Shown here: positions 23,113 through 31,901 of the stretch, piece after piece
How positions within the stretch are numbered: position 1 is the stretch's first letter
How the letters are laid out: each line of letters opens with the position of its first letter
DNA from: Saccharofermentans sp.
GTDB lineage: Bacteria > Bacillota > Clostridia > Saccharofermentanales > Saccharofermentanaceae
Direction: 5' to 3'
DNA: 37,984 nt
Assembly: GCA_024688685.1 (NCBI GenBank)
Contig: JAILDX010000033.1
Coordinates: forward strand, 1 to 37,984
Position numbers and translations under genes: made by a program
Notes under the pieces: model-generated
Databases searched by the model: none
Seen by the model: only the letters and a program-made list of their open reading frames with translations
Told to the model about the DNA's origin: nothing

Positions 23113-25587
23113 ATGGCACATCAACGGATTAAAAAAGCAGCATCAGTCATTTTGGCAGCTGCTATGATCAGTTCCTGTTTTGTATTCCCTGTTTTTGCTG
23201 ATGAGGAAGAGCAGATCCAGGAGGAGACTGCGGCGGAAGAACAGGTTATTGAGGAATCTGAGGAACAGGAAGTTCCTGAAGAGCAGGAGGTTCCGGAGGG
23301 ACTCGCAGAGGAGGAATCGGAAGAGGAGGAAGGCGAGCCTGAAGATGAGCCCGCAGTCATAATTGAACCCGAATCTGACGACCTGCTCCCTGAGCTTGAG
23401 TGCATTGTAACTGAAGTTGATGCGTTCCCTTCCAGAAGCGTAGTACCGACATATGATGCTTCGGGAGAGAATGATATTGAAGGACTCTTCAACGAGATCA
23501 GATCCGTCTGCAGCACATGGCAGGGAGAGACGAGCCTTTCCATTGATGCGTCTTCATACCATATAGCACGTGATCTGTCACAGACGATCGTCAACAGATT
23601 CTTTTATGAGTGTCCTGACTGCTATCCCGTGATCATGTTTGGTTTCTGGAGTAACGGAACTATTCTTACCCAGATAGATCTTACTATGGACGAGTATTCA
23701 CTTGCGGATAAGAGAGCTTTTGATAACAAAGTTTCAGAGATAATGAGCGGTATCGATCCTCTCTGGAGCGATGCCGAGAAGGTCCTTTACCTCCACGATT
23801 ATATCGTTACTCACTGTGATTATGATGTCACAAAAGCCAAGAGAAGCGCAGCGGATACATGGCATTCGCTCTATACTGCATATGACTGTCTTGTTCTTGG
23901 ATCATCGGTATGTGAAGGTTACGCAAAAGCTTTCAGTGTGCTCTGCAGGGAGGCAGGGATCGAGTGCTACGGCGTAACGAGCAGGACAAACAATCATGCG
24001 TGGAACCTGATAAGGATCGGTGGCCAATTCTACTATATCGACTGCACGGGAGATGATCCCGCATCAACGGCTTCTCTCACTGTCGCATATCCCGGCTACT
24101 GCAGACATAAGTATGTGCTCTGCGGCAAGAGTGTCTTTGCGGGCACTACAAATCATGTGGGCGATGACTGGCTTCTTAACGGCGGTGATAATTGCTATGA
24201 TTACGAGACCGGAAATGAATACGACAATTCATTCTCTGATGCGTCTGCGGTCTCGCAGGATATCAGGTCAAGGATGGTGTTCATCGGAGACAGCAGATGG
24301 CTGTCGTATTCCCAAATATATAAGTCGAGCGGCGGAAGCTTTAAGGTCTACGATTTTAAGACAAAGAGCTACAGCGATTTTACGATATCAGGTATTTCAA
24401 AATATAACAGCATCTGTCTCGCACAGTACGGCGGCGATATTATGGTCTCAAACGGTGATACCATATACAGAGTAACGCTGTCGTACGATGGTGCTTCGGG
24501 AACGGCTTCAACTCAGACATTTACGAATGCTTATGCGGATTTGGGTGATATCTACGGTATCGATGTCGTGGACGATGTCCTTTATTACAACTATGGAGTG
24601 GTAAGTTCTTCTAACAGCCTGCAGATTGATTACGGAACGGCAAGCAAGGCAAGCACGTCTCTGCCGTTTGTTGATGTTGATTACGGAAGGGTAACAGCCT
24701 GCAGTCTGACCCTCGACGGATCTGTAGGTATCAATTTCAGGATCGCGCTCCCTCAGGATTTCCTTTCGGGACAGCCGGGCGTCACAGTCACAAATGAAGA
24801 GACAGGCGATGCTATGGGCTATCTTCTGAACGGAATCAAGCCTCAGCCTGACGGAAGCTATCTGATCACATATCAGGTCGATGCCGATGAGATGAACGAC
24901 ACTATCGTCCTGCAGCTTAAGAATAACGGTCAGACATATGCTCTCAGAAGTGCTGACGGTGTTGACTGTACAGCCACAGGATTCAGGTATTCCGTCGGAA
25001 GATATGTTGAGAAGGCGAAGCAGTACTACGGAACTGACACCAAACTCGTCTCTCTGCTCGACAATATGTATGAATACGGAAAGTGCTCACAGCTGATGTT
25101 CGACCATAATGCGGACGGCGTAACTTACGACAGTTCGCGCATCAGTGATGTTACCAGTGCCACCCTCGCAAGCTACACATTGGATTATTACGACCAGTTT
25201 GCTGATGACGGTCTGAGCTTCTGCGGCATGTCGCTCGTTCTTAAGACTACAGTATCGGTCAATCTGTATTTCGATGCCTCAGGGATCGATTACAGAGATT
25301 ACAGGTTTATGATCGGAGATGATGTGACTGATGTCAGCAAGGTAGGGATCTACCTTAAACTGACGATAAGCAATATCCCTGCTTCCGCTCTTGGAACCGT
25401 GTACAAGGTCAATGTTTATGATGATCAGGGAAGAGCTGCAGTCAGCATTAACGTAATGCCTATGAGCTACTGCAGCAGGGTGGCAGTTCTTCACGATCAG
25501 GGAAGCAGCATCGCAACTGACAGGCTTTACGATCTTGTCAGGCTCCTCTACAAGTACTATCAGGCAGCAGATGTTTACATAAAATAA
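23113..25587 (+). CDS. Secreted transglutaminase-like protein, large type 2
   Basis: 824 residues, same architecture as the preceding gene: signal peptide (cut near VFA, about 29), Glu/Pro-rich acidic linker (about 31-95) and transglutaminase-like domain with Cys267 (SSVCEGYAKAF), His295 (NNHAW) and Asp310 (YYIDC). Then follow a beta-rich middle and paired LDGSVGINF/LKTTVSVNLYF modules at the C-terminus. Long identical blocks with the paralog (for example DPLWSDAEKV and HDYIVTHC) show tandem duplication. AGGAGA lies upstream. Thioredoxin follows after 17 bases and probably shares the transcript. Both proteins contain several cysteines outside the catalytic one, which may form disulfides. Confidence 0.85.
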   Translation: MAHQRIKKAASVILAAAMISSCFVFPVFADEEEQIQEETAAEEQVIEESEEQEVPEEQEVPEGLAEEESEEEEGEPEDEPAVIIEPESDDLLPELECIVTEVDAFPSRSVVPTYDASGENDIEGLFNEIRSVCSTWQGETSLSIDASSYHIARDLSQTIVNRFFYECPDCYPVIMFGFWSNGTILTQIDLTMDEYSLADKRAFDNKVSEIMSGIDPLWSDAEKVLYLHDYIVTHCDYDVTKAKRSAADTWHSLYTAYDCLVLGSSVCEGYAKAFSVLCREAGIECYGVTSRTNNHAWNLIRIGGQFYYIDCTGDDPASTASLTVAYPGYCRHKYVLCGKSVFAGTTNHVGDDWLLNGGDNCYDYETGNEYDNSFSDASAVSQDIRSRMVFIGDSRWLSYSQIYKSSGGSFKVYDFKTKSYSDFTISGISKYNSICLAQYGGDIMVSNGDTIYRVTLSYDGASGTASTQTFTNAYADLGDIYGIDVVDDVLYYNYGVVSSSNSLQIDYGTASKASTSLPFVDVDYGRVTACSLTLDGSVGINFRIALPQDFLSGQPGVTVTNEETGDAMGYLLNGIKPQPDGSYLITYQVDADEMNDTIVLQLKNNGQTYALRSADGVDCTATGFRYSVGRYVEKAKQYYGTDTKLVSLLDNMYEYGKCSQLMFDHNADGVTYDSSRISDVTSATLASYTLDYYDQFADDGLSFCGMSLVLKTTVSVNLYFDASGIDYRDYRFMIGDDVTDVSKVGIYLKLTISNIPASALGTVYKVNVYDDQGRAAVSINVMPMSYCSRVAVLHDQGSSIATDRLYDLVRLLYKYYQAADVYIK

Positions 25588-25604
25588 GATGGGAGGAAAG
25601 AGAA

Positions 25605-25925
25605 ATGAGTGAGATCATCATTACGGAAGAGAACTTTGAGCAGGAAGTACTTAAGTCAGACATACCTGTGCTCGTCGATTTCTGGGCTCCGTGGTGCGGC
25701 CCCTGCAAGATGCTGGGACCTGTCGTCGCGCAGATCGCGGAAGAGTATGAGGGCAGGATCAAGGTCGGCAAGTGCAATACAGACGACTATGTGAATCTTG
25801 CAATAGACAATAACGTCAGCAGTATCCCTGCTGTCAAGATCTTTAAGGGCGGTGAACTGGTGGATGAGTCCGTCGGTTTTGTCCCTAAGGAGAAGCTCGC
25901 CGAGCTGATCGACAAGCACCTCTGA
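25605..25925 (+). CDS. trxA: Thioredoxin
   Basis: 106 residues, the standard length, with the WCGPCK active site (Cys31, Cys34), the buried Asp in LVDFWAPW and the cis-proline in SIPAVKIF. It reduces disulfides in the cytoplasm, taking electrons from thioredoxin reductase (not in this window). GGGAGGAAAG precedes the ATG. It lies 17 bases after the second large transglutaminase-like gene, so it is likely co-transcribed. There is no signal peptide, so a direct role in folding the exported cysteine-rich neighbours would need a transmembrane electron carrier. Its stop codon abuts that of the converging radical SAM gene. Confidence 0.97.
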   Translation: MSEIIITEENFEQEVLKSDIPVLVDFWAPWCGPCKMLGPVVAQIAEEYEGRIKVGKCNTDDYVNLAIDNNVSSIPAVKIFKGGELVDESVGFVPKEKLAELIDKHL

Positions 25926-26843
25926 TCATGTCCTGAACTTAGGGATAAACAGCTCGCCCGAGGCGTCCTCCTCCTGCATAAAGCAGCAGGGGTGATCTGA
26001 CATGGCCAGATAACCGCACATCGCATCATAATGATCAGGCTTTACTCTCCCGGCAAAACCAGCCGGGAGTTTTCCTTTATTTACGGCATCTGCGGCAGGC
26101 ACTGTCGGCGTATACTGGTTCATCAGGCTGATGATGATCTTCTCACCGTATCTGTCCAGCAGCAGATCAAGCACCTTCTTCGTATCGAAAAGCTTTCCCG
26201 GCAGCATCAGATGCCTCACGATCACGCCGCTCCTGAGCATCCCGTCATCCCCACAGACAGGCACCGGCGTCTGCCTTACCATCTCATCAAGAGCCGCCTG
26301 CGCGACCTCTCTGTAATCCTTCGCTCCGCATATCATCTGCGACAGCTCGGACGAGTAAAACTTGAAATCAGCAAGATAAATGTCCGCAAGCCCCTCAAAC
26401 ATCTTCAGGGTCTCCACGCTGTCATATCCCGAAACATTAAGCGCCACAGGGATACGAAGACCCTCAGCCTTTGCCATCCGCACAGCCTCCGCCACATCCG
26501 GCGCGAAATGCATCGGCGTCACCAGATTGATGTTATTCGCCCCCATCTCCTGAAGCTCGTGAAAGATTTCCGCCAGCCGCTCCGGTCCGCATGTCTCGCC
26601 CTTTCCGGTGGCACCCCGTGAGATCAGGTGATTCTGGCAGAAAACGCATCCCAGACTGCATCCCTCAAAGAACACCGTTCCCGATCCGTCTTTGCCGCTG
26701 ATACAGGGTTCTTCACCATAATGAAGACCATACAGATTCACGACCGGCACGGCGCCCATGCGGCAGTACCCGGTCTTTCCGCCGGTCCTGTCAGCTCCGC
26801 ATCTTCGCGGGCATAATTCGCATTTGTCGTAAAGGGTTTCCAT
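25926..26843 (-). CDS. Radical SAM protein (PflA/AmmeMemoRadiSam-like)
   Basis: 305 residues from ATG 26843 (a TTG at 26888 would add 15). A second Cys cluster near the N-terminus (CELCPRRC..) precedes the radical SAM motif CSLGCVFCQN, whose three cysteines bind the 4Fe-4S cluster that cleaves S-adenosylmethionine. The domain order (zinc- or cluster-binding CxxCxRxC, then FFEGCSLGC) matches the pyruvate-formate-lyase-activating-like proteins found with AmmeMemoRadiSam partners, but no partner gene is near. The substrate is unknown. A TATAAT (26855-26850) lies 7 bases before the ATG, so this may be another leaderless gene, although the -35 is poor. Confidence 0.85.
   Translation of the reverse strand: METLYDKCELCPRRCGADRTGGKTGYCRMGAVPVVNLYGLHYGEEPCISGKDGSGTVFFEGCSLGCVFCQNHLISRGATGKGETCGPERLAEIFHELQEMGANNINLVTPMHFAPDVAEAVRMAKAEGLRIPVALNVSGYDSVETLKMFEGLADIYLADFKFYSSELSQMICGAKDYREVAQAALDEMVRQTPVPVCGDDGMLRSGVIVRHLMLPGKLFDTKKVLDLLLDRYGEKIIISLMNQYTPTVPAADAVNKGKLPAGFAGRVKPDHYDAMCGYLAMSDHPCCFMQEEDASGELFIPKFRT
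26047..26073 (+). terminator. Possible trxA terminator inside the opposite gene
   Basis: CTCCCGGC (26047-26054), a 7-base loop, GCCGGGAG (26062-26069), then TTTTCCTTT. It lies on the plus strand about 120 bases past trxA, within the radical SAM coding region. It could stop read-through from the transglutaminase-trxA unit, or be a chance result of codon choice. Confidence 0.4.
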
Positions 26844-26912
26844 ATCCTGATTATACGCAACTTTCCCAAAAGGCGACTTATGACACAAATATTTTTAAGC
26901 ATTTTATAATAA

Positions 26913-26939
26913 TTGCGTTTTTGCATGTAGTGTTAAAAT
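26913..26939 (+). promoter_or_regulatory. Promoter of the third transglutaminase-like gene
   Basis: An extended -10 TGTTAAAAT (26931-26939) with a weak -35 TTGCGT (26913-26918, 15-base spacing). A second TATAAT lies at 26905-26910. Transcription would begin about 33 bases before the ATG at 26979. Confidence 0.4.
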
Positions 26940-26978
26940 CTACAATGGAAATCTATGTGATGCGAGAATGACAAAAAG

Positions 26979-28289
26979 ATGGGCAGAAGCAGACAGAGAA
27001 AGAAGAGGGTTAACATCGGCGGTGTTGTCGGCACCGTTCTTCTCATCATCTTCATCATCTGTGTCATCGGCGCCGCTGTGACAATCGGTTATATCAGGAT
27101 GCAGGACGAGAACGTCATCACCCACGTCACCATCGAGTGCGGTGAGCCCATCAGGAAAGAGAGTTTCTTCAAGTCAAAGCTCATGTTCGTTGACAGCGCC
27201 GAGTTCTCATTTGACATCTCGACGATCGACACGAGCATCCCTCAGGAGATCGATTTCTATATCACTGTTTACAAGCAGACATTCCCCGTAAAGCTCACTA
27301 TCGCTGATACGCTTGCTCCCACATGCACGGTAGTTCCCCAGCGCATGTTCGCTAACGAGTCCATACCTGCTGCGGAGGAATGCGTTACTGACGTTTACGA
27401 TATCCAGCAGCCTGTCCTCATCGAGTACATGACAGAACCTGACCTCAATTCCAGCAACACATCCGTTGTTTACTGCAAGCTTGAGGACCAGTCAGGCAAT
27501 ATCAATATCGTTGAGGTTCCGTTCTATATAACAAAGGACAGTACGGCCCCCGTCATTACAGGTACACACGACCTTCAGATCTATGTCGGAGATACTATCG
27601 CTTACCGCAATGGCGTCGAGGTTACCGATGACCTTGATGAGAATCCCATTCTCGAGATCGACAATTCGCAGGTCCGGATGGATACTCCCGGTTTCTATAC
27701 GGTAACCTACGTCGCAACTGATGCCGCAGGCAACTCTTCAACGGCAGATATTACACTTGAACTGGTCGCAAAGCCTTCGACCTACGTTGAGCCGGAAGAT
27801 GTTTACACAGCGGCACGTAACGTTCTGAACAGCATCACATCAGAGAGCATGACAGATATGCAGAAGGCACTCAAGATCTTCAGATGGACAAGGTATAACG
27901 TTCACTATATCAGTTCGGCAGATACGACTTCATGGTCGAGAGCTGCCTATGACGGCCTTACCAAGCACCAGGGCACATGCTACACATTTGCTATGGTTGC
28001 AAAGGCACTCCTTGATGTGGCCGGCATCGAGAACCAGATCGTCCAGCGTGAGCCGTACCGTAACAAGCACTACTGGAATCTTATAAAGATCGACGGGGAA
28101 TGGTATCATTGTGACAGCACCCCGAGACTCAGGTACAACAGCTACCTCTTCATGTACACGGATCAGGAACTGGCGAACTTCTTTGCCGGAGGGTGGAACG
28201 GATACAGTTTCGATCACAGTAAGCACCCTGCCTCTGCGACGACCTCTGTCCAAAGCAGGATAAACTATACGGCGGGAACGGTGAGATAA
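26979..28289 (+). CDS. Membrane-anchored Ig-like plus transglutaminase-like protein (array member 3)
   Basis: 436 residues: a basic N-terminus and one membrane helix (about 14-37), extracellular Ig/HYR-like beta domains (about 110-265, the second with APVITGTHDL and TPGFYTVTYVATDAAGN), then a transglutaminase-like domain with Cys334 (GTCYTFAMVAKALLD), His364 (NKHYWNLIK) and Asp379 (WYHCDST). There is no Ser/Ala/Pro tail. The type II topology puts the catalytic domain outside the cell. Its stop codon overlaps the ATG of the SGNH-like gene (TAATG), so the pair is translationally coupled and may act on the same surface target. No strong Shine-Dalgarno is visible. Confidence 0.83.
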   Translation: MGRSRQRKKRVNIGGVVGTVLLIIFIICVIGAAVTIGYIRMQDENVITHVTIECGEPIRKESFFKSKLMFVDSAEFSFDISTIDTSIPQEIDFYITVYKQTFPVKLTIADTLAPTCTVVPQRMFANESIPAAEECVTDVYDIQQPVLIEYMTEPDLNSSNTSVVYCKLEDQSGNINIVEVPFYITKDSTAPVITGTHDLQIYVGDTIAYRNGVEVTDDLDENPILEIDNSQVRMDTPGFYTVTYVATDAAGNSSTADITLELVAKPSTYVEPEDVYTAARNVLNSITSESMTDMQKALKIFRWTRYNVHYISSADTTSWSRAAYDGLTKHQGTCYTFAMVAKALLDVAGIENQIVQREPYRNKHYWNLIKIDGEWYHCDSTPRLRYNSYLFMYTDQELANFFAGGWNGYSFDHSKHPASATTSVQSRINYTAGTVR

Positions 28290-29356
28290 TGTTGAAAAAG
28301 GTCCTGACAGTAACGGTTGGAGTAATAGCGGCAGTGCTCGTATTTGCGGGCCTGCAGCGTCTTCTCATGCCCAAGTATCAGACCGGTGTCATCGAAGGCT
28401 CAATGATCGCAGAGTATTACGATTCCAGGGAACCGCACGAAGTCATTTTTCTCGGCGACTGCGAAGTCTATGAGAACTTCTCTCCCGTCGAGCTCTACAG
28501 GGATTACGGCATTTCCTCATATATCAGGGGCAGCGCAGAGCAGTATATCTGGCAGTCCTATTACATCCTGAAGGATACACTCAGAAAAGAGACTCCGAAG
28601 GTCGTGGTCCTGAGTGTCCACTCGCTTCAGTTCGACCAGCCAAGAACAGAGGAATACAACAGGATGACACTCGACGGAATGCGCTGGTCTCAGGACAAGA
28701 TCGATGCAATCAACGCTTCTATGATGAGCGATGAGCACTTCGTGGATTACGTGTTCCCGATCCTCAGATACCACTACAGATGGTCAGAACTCACATCCGA
28801 CGACTTCACACATTTCTTCTCGAAAGACAGAGTCTCCCACAACGGCTACTACATGCGCTGCGACACGAGACCTTACACGGGATTCCCTCCCAAGCCTCCG
28901 CTCCTTGACTACACACTCGGCGCCAACGCGATGAGATACCTCTCCCTCATTACGGAACTGTGCAAGGACAACAACATCGATCTCGTTCTCATCAAGGCTC
29001 CCATCGAGTACCCCTTCTGGTATGAGGAATGGGATGAGCAGATCGAGGCTTTCGCGGCCGAGAATGACATTCCATACATCAATTACATCGGCAACGAGGA
29101 GATCGGCATCGACATGTCCGTGGACACTTACGATGCAGGCCTTCACCTCAATCTTACCGGTGCGGAGAAGATGTCCTCATACCTTGGCAGCTGGCTCAAC
29201 GACAATTATGAACTGACCGATTACAGGGATAATTCCGAATATTCGCAGTTATGGCAGTCAAATATTGATTTTTATGAGTCTATGAAGGCTCAGCAGTATT
29301 CCGAGATCGAACAGTACGGCGAACTTGTCAGTTTTGGTGCAAATGCCACAAACTGA
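28289..29356 (+). CDS. SGNH/GDSL-hydrolase-like secreted protein with Cys in place of the nucleophile Ser
   Basis: 355 residues with an N-terminal membrane helix or signal (about 4-22). The block I motif is IFLGDCEVYENF: the GDS serine position is Cys58. The C-terminal block is DAGLHLNLTGAEKM with Asp282 and His286, matching the catalytic Asp-His of SGNH and DltD/AlgX-type enzymes. I recall related clostridial proteins with the same GDC motif, so the Cys looks like a family trait and not a mutation. The likely role is acyl transfer or ester hydrolysis on a surface polymer, with a Cys nucleophile or no catalysis. It is coupled to the preceding transglutaminase-like gene (overlap of one base). 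Confidence 0.75.
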   Translation: MLKKVLTVTVGVIAAVLVFAGLQRLLMPKYQTGVIEGSMIAEYYDSREPHEVIFLGDCEVYENFSPVELYRDYGISSYIRGSAEQYIWQSYYILKDTLRKETPKVVVLSVHSLQFDQPRTEEYNRMTLDGMRWSQDKIDAINASMMSDEHFVDYVFPILRYHYRWSELTSDDFTHFFSKDRVSHNGYYMRCDTRPYTGFPPKPPLLDYTLGANAMRYLSLITELCKDNNIDLVLIKAPIEYPFWYEEWDEQIEAFAAENDIPYINYIGNEEIGIDMSVDTYDAGLHLNLTGAEKMSSYLGSWLNDNYELTDYRDNSEYSQLWQSNIDFYESMKAQQYSEIEQYGELVSFGANATN

Positions 29357-29401
29357 CATACGATTGTAATATTAGTTTGGTTATTGTATCCGCCTTTATA
29401 G

Positions 29402-29410
29402 TGTTAGAAT
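29402..29410 (+). promoter_or_regulatory. Extended -10 of the lipoprotein gene
   Basis: TGTTAGAAT, with TTATTG (29381-29386) at 18 bases upstream as a possible -35. The leader to the ATG at 29465 is about 48 bases and holds a strong GGAGG site. Confidence 0.5.
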
Positions 29411-29464
29411 ATGTACTTAGGTTTAAGGTGTAAAACTATGCTAACACTTTGGAGGTATAAAAAA

Positions 29465-30043
29465 ATGAACTTTAAGAAGATTATTGCACTTTCACTCACT
29501 GCAGCAATGGCTGCAGCAGCTTTCACAGCATGCACAAGCAACACAGATGACGGCGACGATTCCGTTGTAGTTATCAACTCACAGGCAAACCAGCAGCCCA
29601 CAGCTCCTGAGCACATCGCTACAGTTGACGAAGAGGGTTACGTATTTGAGTACAACGGCGTTAAGGTAAGAGTTAACACAAACGCTAACGACGTTATTCC
29701 TCAGCTCGGTGATGACTACTACTATTTCGAGGCTGACTCCTGCGCAGGCGTTGGTAAGAGCAAGACATACACATACGGTAACCAGTCTTTCGTTATCAGC
29801 ACAGTACCTGTAGGAGATTTTGACCTTATCACAAACATCACACTCTTTGATGATACAGTTACAACACCTGAGGGCATCTACATCGGCAGCACAGAGGCAG
29901 ATGTAACAGCAGCTTACGGCCAGCCTTCACAGGATGTCGTTGACGGTCACTACATCTATGAGCTTAACGACACAATGCTCGTTATCAACACAGAAGACGG
30001 TGTAGTATCAGGCATCAGCTACAACCAGATCTCTTTGAACTAA
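29465..30043 (+). CDS. Small secreted lipoprotein, probably highly expressed
   Basis: 192 residues from ATG 29465, preceded by TGGAGGT at normal spacing; an open extension to 29411 lacks such a site. Lipoprotein signal with cysteine at about 23 (AAFTACTSN), a short acidic linker, then a globular domain with repeated YNG/YGN.. beta segments and GIYIGSTEADVTAAYGQP. That segment resembles the beta-lactamase-inhibitor-like/SmpA-like folds that track small changes of a ligand (impression only). Thr is encoded almost only by ACA and Ala mostly by GCA/GCT, as in rplM and rpsI, which suggests strong expression. It has its own promoter and precedes the array's largest operon. Function unknown. Confidence 0.8.
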   Translation: MNFKKIIALSLTAAMAAAAFTACTSNTDDGDDSVVVINSQANQQPTAPEHIATVDEEGYVFEYNGVKVRVNTNANDVIPQLGDDYYYFEADSCAGVGKSKTYTYGNQSFVISTVPVGDFDLITNITLFDDTVTTPEGIYIGSTEADVTAAYGQPSQDVVDGHYIYELNDTMLVINTEDGVVSGISYNQISLN

Positions 30044-30063
30044 TCAAGGATCCGTTATATAAT
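30035..30063 (+). promoter_or_regulatory. Promoter of the distal transglutaminase-like operon
   Basis: TTGAAC (30035-30040), 17 bases, TATAAT (30058-30063), with a second TATAAT at 30063-30068. The -35 overlaps the stop codon of the lipoprotein gene. AGGGGATAGT precedes the ATG at 30097. Confidence 0.65.
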
Positions 30064-30096
30064 ATAATTTGAAGTTATTACCAAACAGGGGATAGT

Positions 30097-31842
30097 ATGG
30101 CAGGTAACAGAGCTAAGACAGACAAAAAGAAGGCAAAGTCCGGCAAGAAGTTTTCAGCATTCCTGAAGAAGATCGGTGTAACCAACCCTCTTCTTCAGGT
30201 TGCTTTACCTTTTGTTATGGCGATGGTCGTCGTAACGATCGGAAGCTGTGCTTATTACAACACAAAGAATGCAACTTACGGCATCAAGAAGGAAGTCAAT
30301 GTAACTTATGACACGCCTTTGACGATCGACCTTTTTGTTGAGGAAGGTGAGGATCCTTCAGACTTCTCATTCGTATCTGATGTTTCAGTAATCGATATGT
30401 CCCAGATCGCTTCCTACCAGCTCAAGGTCGCTAAAGGAAGCCACAAGATGGCGACGGTCCTCAATGTAATCGACGATGTTGCTCCTTACGCTGAGCCTGT
30501 TCCTCAGACGCTCTATTCCATTGAGCTGCCTGACCCTAATGAATGTATAACAAATCTCTGCGACAGATCTCCCGTTACTGTTAACTATGCTGAAGGCACA
30601 GATATCAGTATGGGCGGATCTTTCCTTGTATCCGTAGTCCTTACGGATGCATACATGAACCAGTCGGTGGTAGAGGTTCCTTTCGAGGTAACACAGGACC
30701 TCGTTGCACCGATTATCCTTGGCGCTCACGATTTCGAGTTCCCTGCAGGTCAGATCCCTGATTACCTTGAGGGCATCACCGTAACAGATGATGTAGATCC
30801 CGAGCCTGCCATTGTCGTCAACGATATGGAAGTTGATGCGATGACCCCCGGTACATACGAACTCTCATACATTGCTTCCGATGCAGCAGGCAATGAGGCG
30901 ATGGTAACAGTTACAGTTACGGTAACAGAGGGCGACGGAACGCCTACTTCAGCTCAGACGAACCCCAACATGCCTTCAGGCAACCAGAGCGGTTCGAATA
31001 AGTACAGCAACTCAACAAATGCTGATGCTTATGCTGCAGCTCAGAAGGTTTACAACAAGATAGTCAATTCTTCAATGACCAAGGTTCAGAAGGGTATGAA
31101 GATATTCTACTGGGTCAACAGGAACATCTCCTTTACACAGTACGGTATCGACTACACTTCATGGGCATCTCTCTGCTGCCAGGCATTTGCACAGAGAAGA
31201 TCTTCATGCTATGGTCACTGGGCTTGCTGTAAGGCAATGTGCGATATCGCAGGTATTTCCAACAGGACTGTTTACCGTTCAGGTGCTAACAAGTATCACG
31301 TATGGCTCCTCTGCTATCTCAACGGCGGATGGTATCACTGTGATGCTACACCTTGGCCCGGTTACGGACATTACTTCATCTTCATGATGACTGATGCCGA
31401 GATCGCAAGGGCTCCCGGTAACCACAAGTTCCTGTCTTCAGGTCTCCCTGCAAGATCGACAGTATCAGTACAGAAATATGTCAACATTAACAGCGGTACG
31501 GTAAGCAGCTCGATGCCTGTTGACGATACACCGGATCCGGAGGAGGTTGCAGCAGCATCCAATTCCGCAGCGGCAGCAGCGTCTGCATCAGCGGCAGCGG
31601 CGTCAGCATCTGCGGCAGCCGAATCGTCCGCAGCGGAATCGTCTTCTGCAGCAGCATCGTCTTCTGCAGCAAGCAGTTCTCAGGCAGCGCCTTCATCTCA
31701 GGCAGCGCCTTCATCTCAGGCGGCACCTTCACCGGCGGCCCCTTCATCTGAAGAAGCACCGCCGAGTCCGGCAGCGGAGTCACCTGCAGCACCGCCGTCA
31801 ACGGCACCTGAAGAACCTACAGATCCGGAGACACAGGAATAA
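30097..31842 (+). CDS. Membrane-anchored Ig-like plus transglutaminase-like protein with Ser/Ala/Pro tail (member 4)
   Basis: 581 residues. Basic N-terminus, one membrane helix (about 32-52), two or three beta domains (about 65-275) with the VSYGTPLT-like motif seen in all later members (here VTYDTPLT), a linker rich in Asn/Ser, and the catalytic domain (about 310-470) with Cys371 (SSCYGHW), His401 (KYHVW) and Asp416 (WYHCDAT). Extra cysteines cluster near the active site (CYGHWACCKAMCD, LCC). The last about 100 residues are almost only Ser, Ala, Pro and Glu, probably a cell-wall spacer or glycosylated stalk. It heads the run of four similar genes and has its own promoter. Confidence 0.83.
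   Translation: MAGNRAKTDKKKAKSGKKFSAFLKKIGVTNPLLQVALPFVMAMVVVTIGSCAYYNTKNATYGIKKEVNVTYDTPLTIDLFVEEGEDPSDFSFVSDVSVIDMSQIASYQLKVAKGSHKMATVLNVIDDVAPYAEPVPQTLYSIELPDPNECITNLCDRSPVTVNYAEGTDISMGGSFLVSVVLTDAYMNQSVVEVPFEVTQDLVAPIILGAHDFEFPAGQIPDYLEGITVTDDVDPEPAIVVNDMEVDAMTPGTYELSYIASDAAGNEAMVTVTVTVTEGDGTPTSAQTNPNMPSGNQSGSNKYSNSTNADAYAAAQKVYNKIVNSSMTKVQKGMKIFYWVNRNISFTQYGIDYTSWASLCCQAFAQRRSSCYGHWACCKAMCDIAGISNRTVYRSGANKYHVWLLCYLNGGWYHCDATPWPGYGHYFIFMMTDAEIARAPGNHKFLSSGLPARSTVSVQKYVNINSGTVSSSMPVDDTPDPEEVAAASNSAAAAASASAAAASASAAAESSAAESSSAAASSSAASSSQAAPSSQAAPSSQAAPSPAAPSSEEAPPSPAAESPAAPPSTAPEEPTDPETQE
31678..31731 (+). repeat. 18-bp tandem repeat in the tail of member 4
   Basis: Three copies of TCTCAGGCAGCGCCTTCA (31678-31695 and 31696-31713 identical, 31714-31731 with two changes), encoding repeated S-Q-A-A-P-S. 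This is a likely site of slipped-strand length variation of the surface tail. Confidence 0.85.
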
Positions 31843-31901
31843 CAGTACGGGATAATTGAGCGCCGCCGGAAGCAGCGCAATAATGGAAAAAGGGCAATCT
31901 T

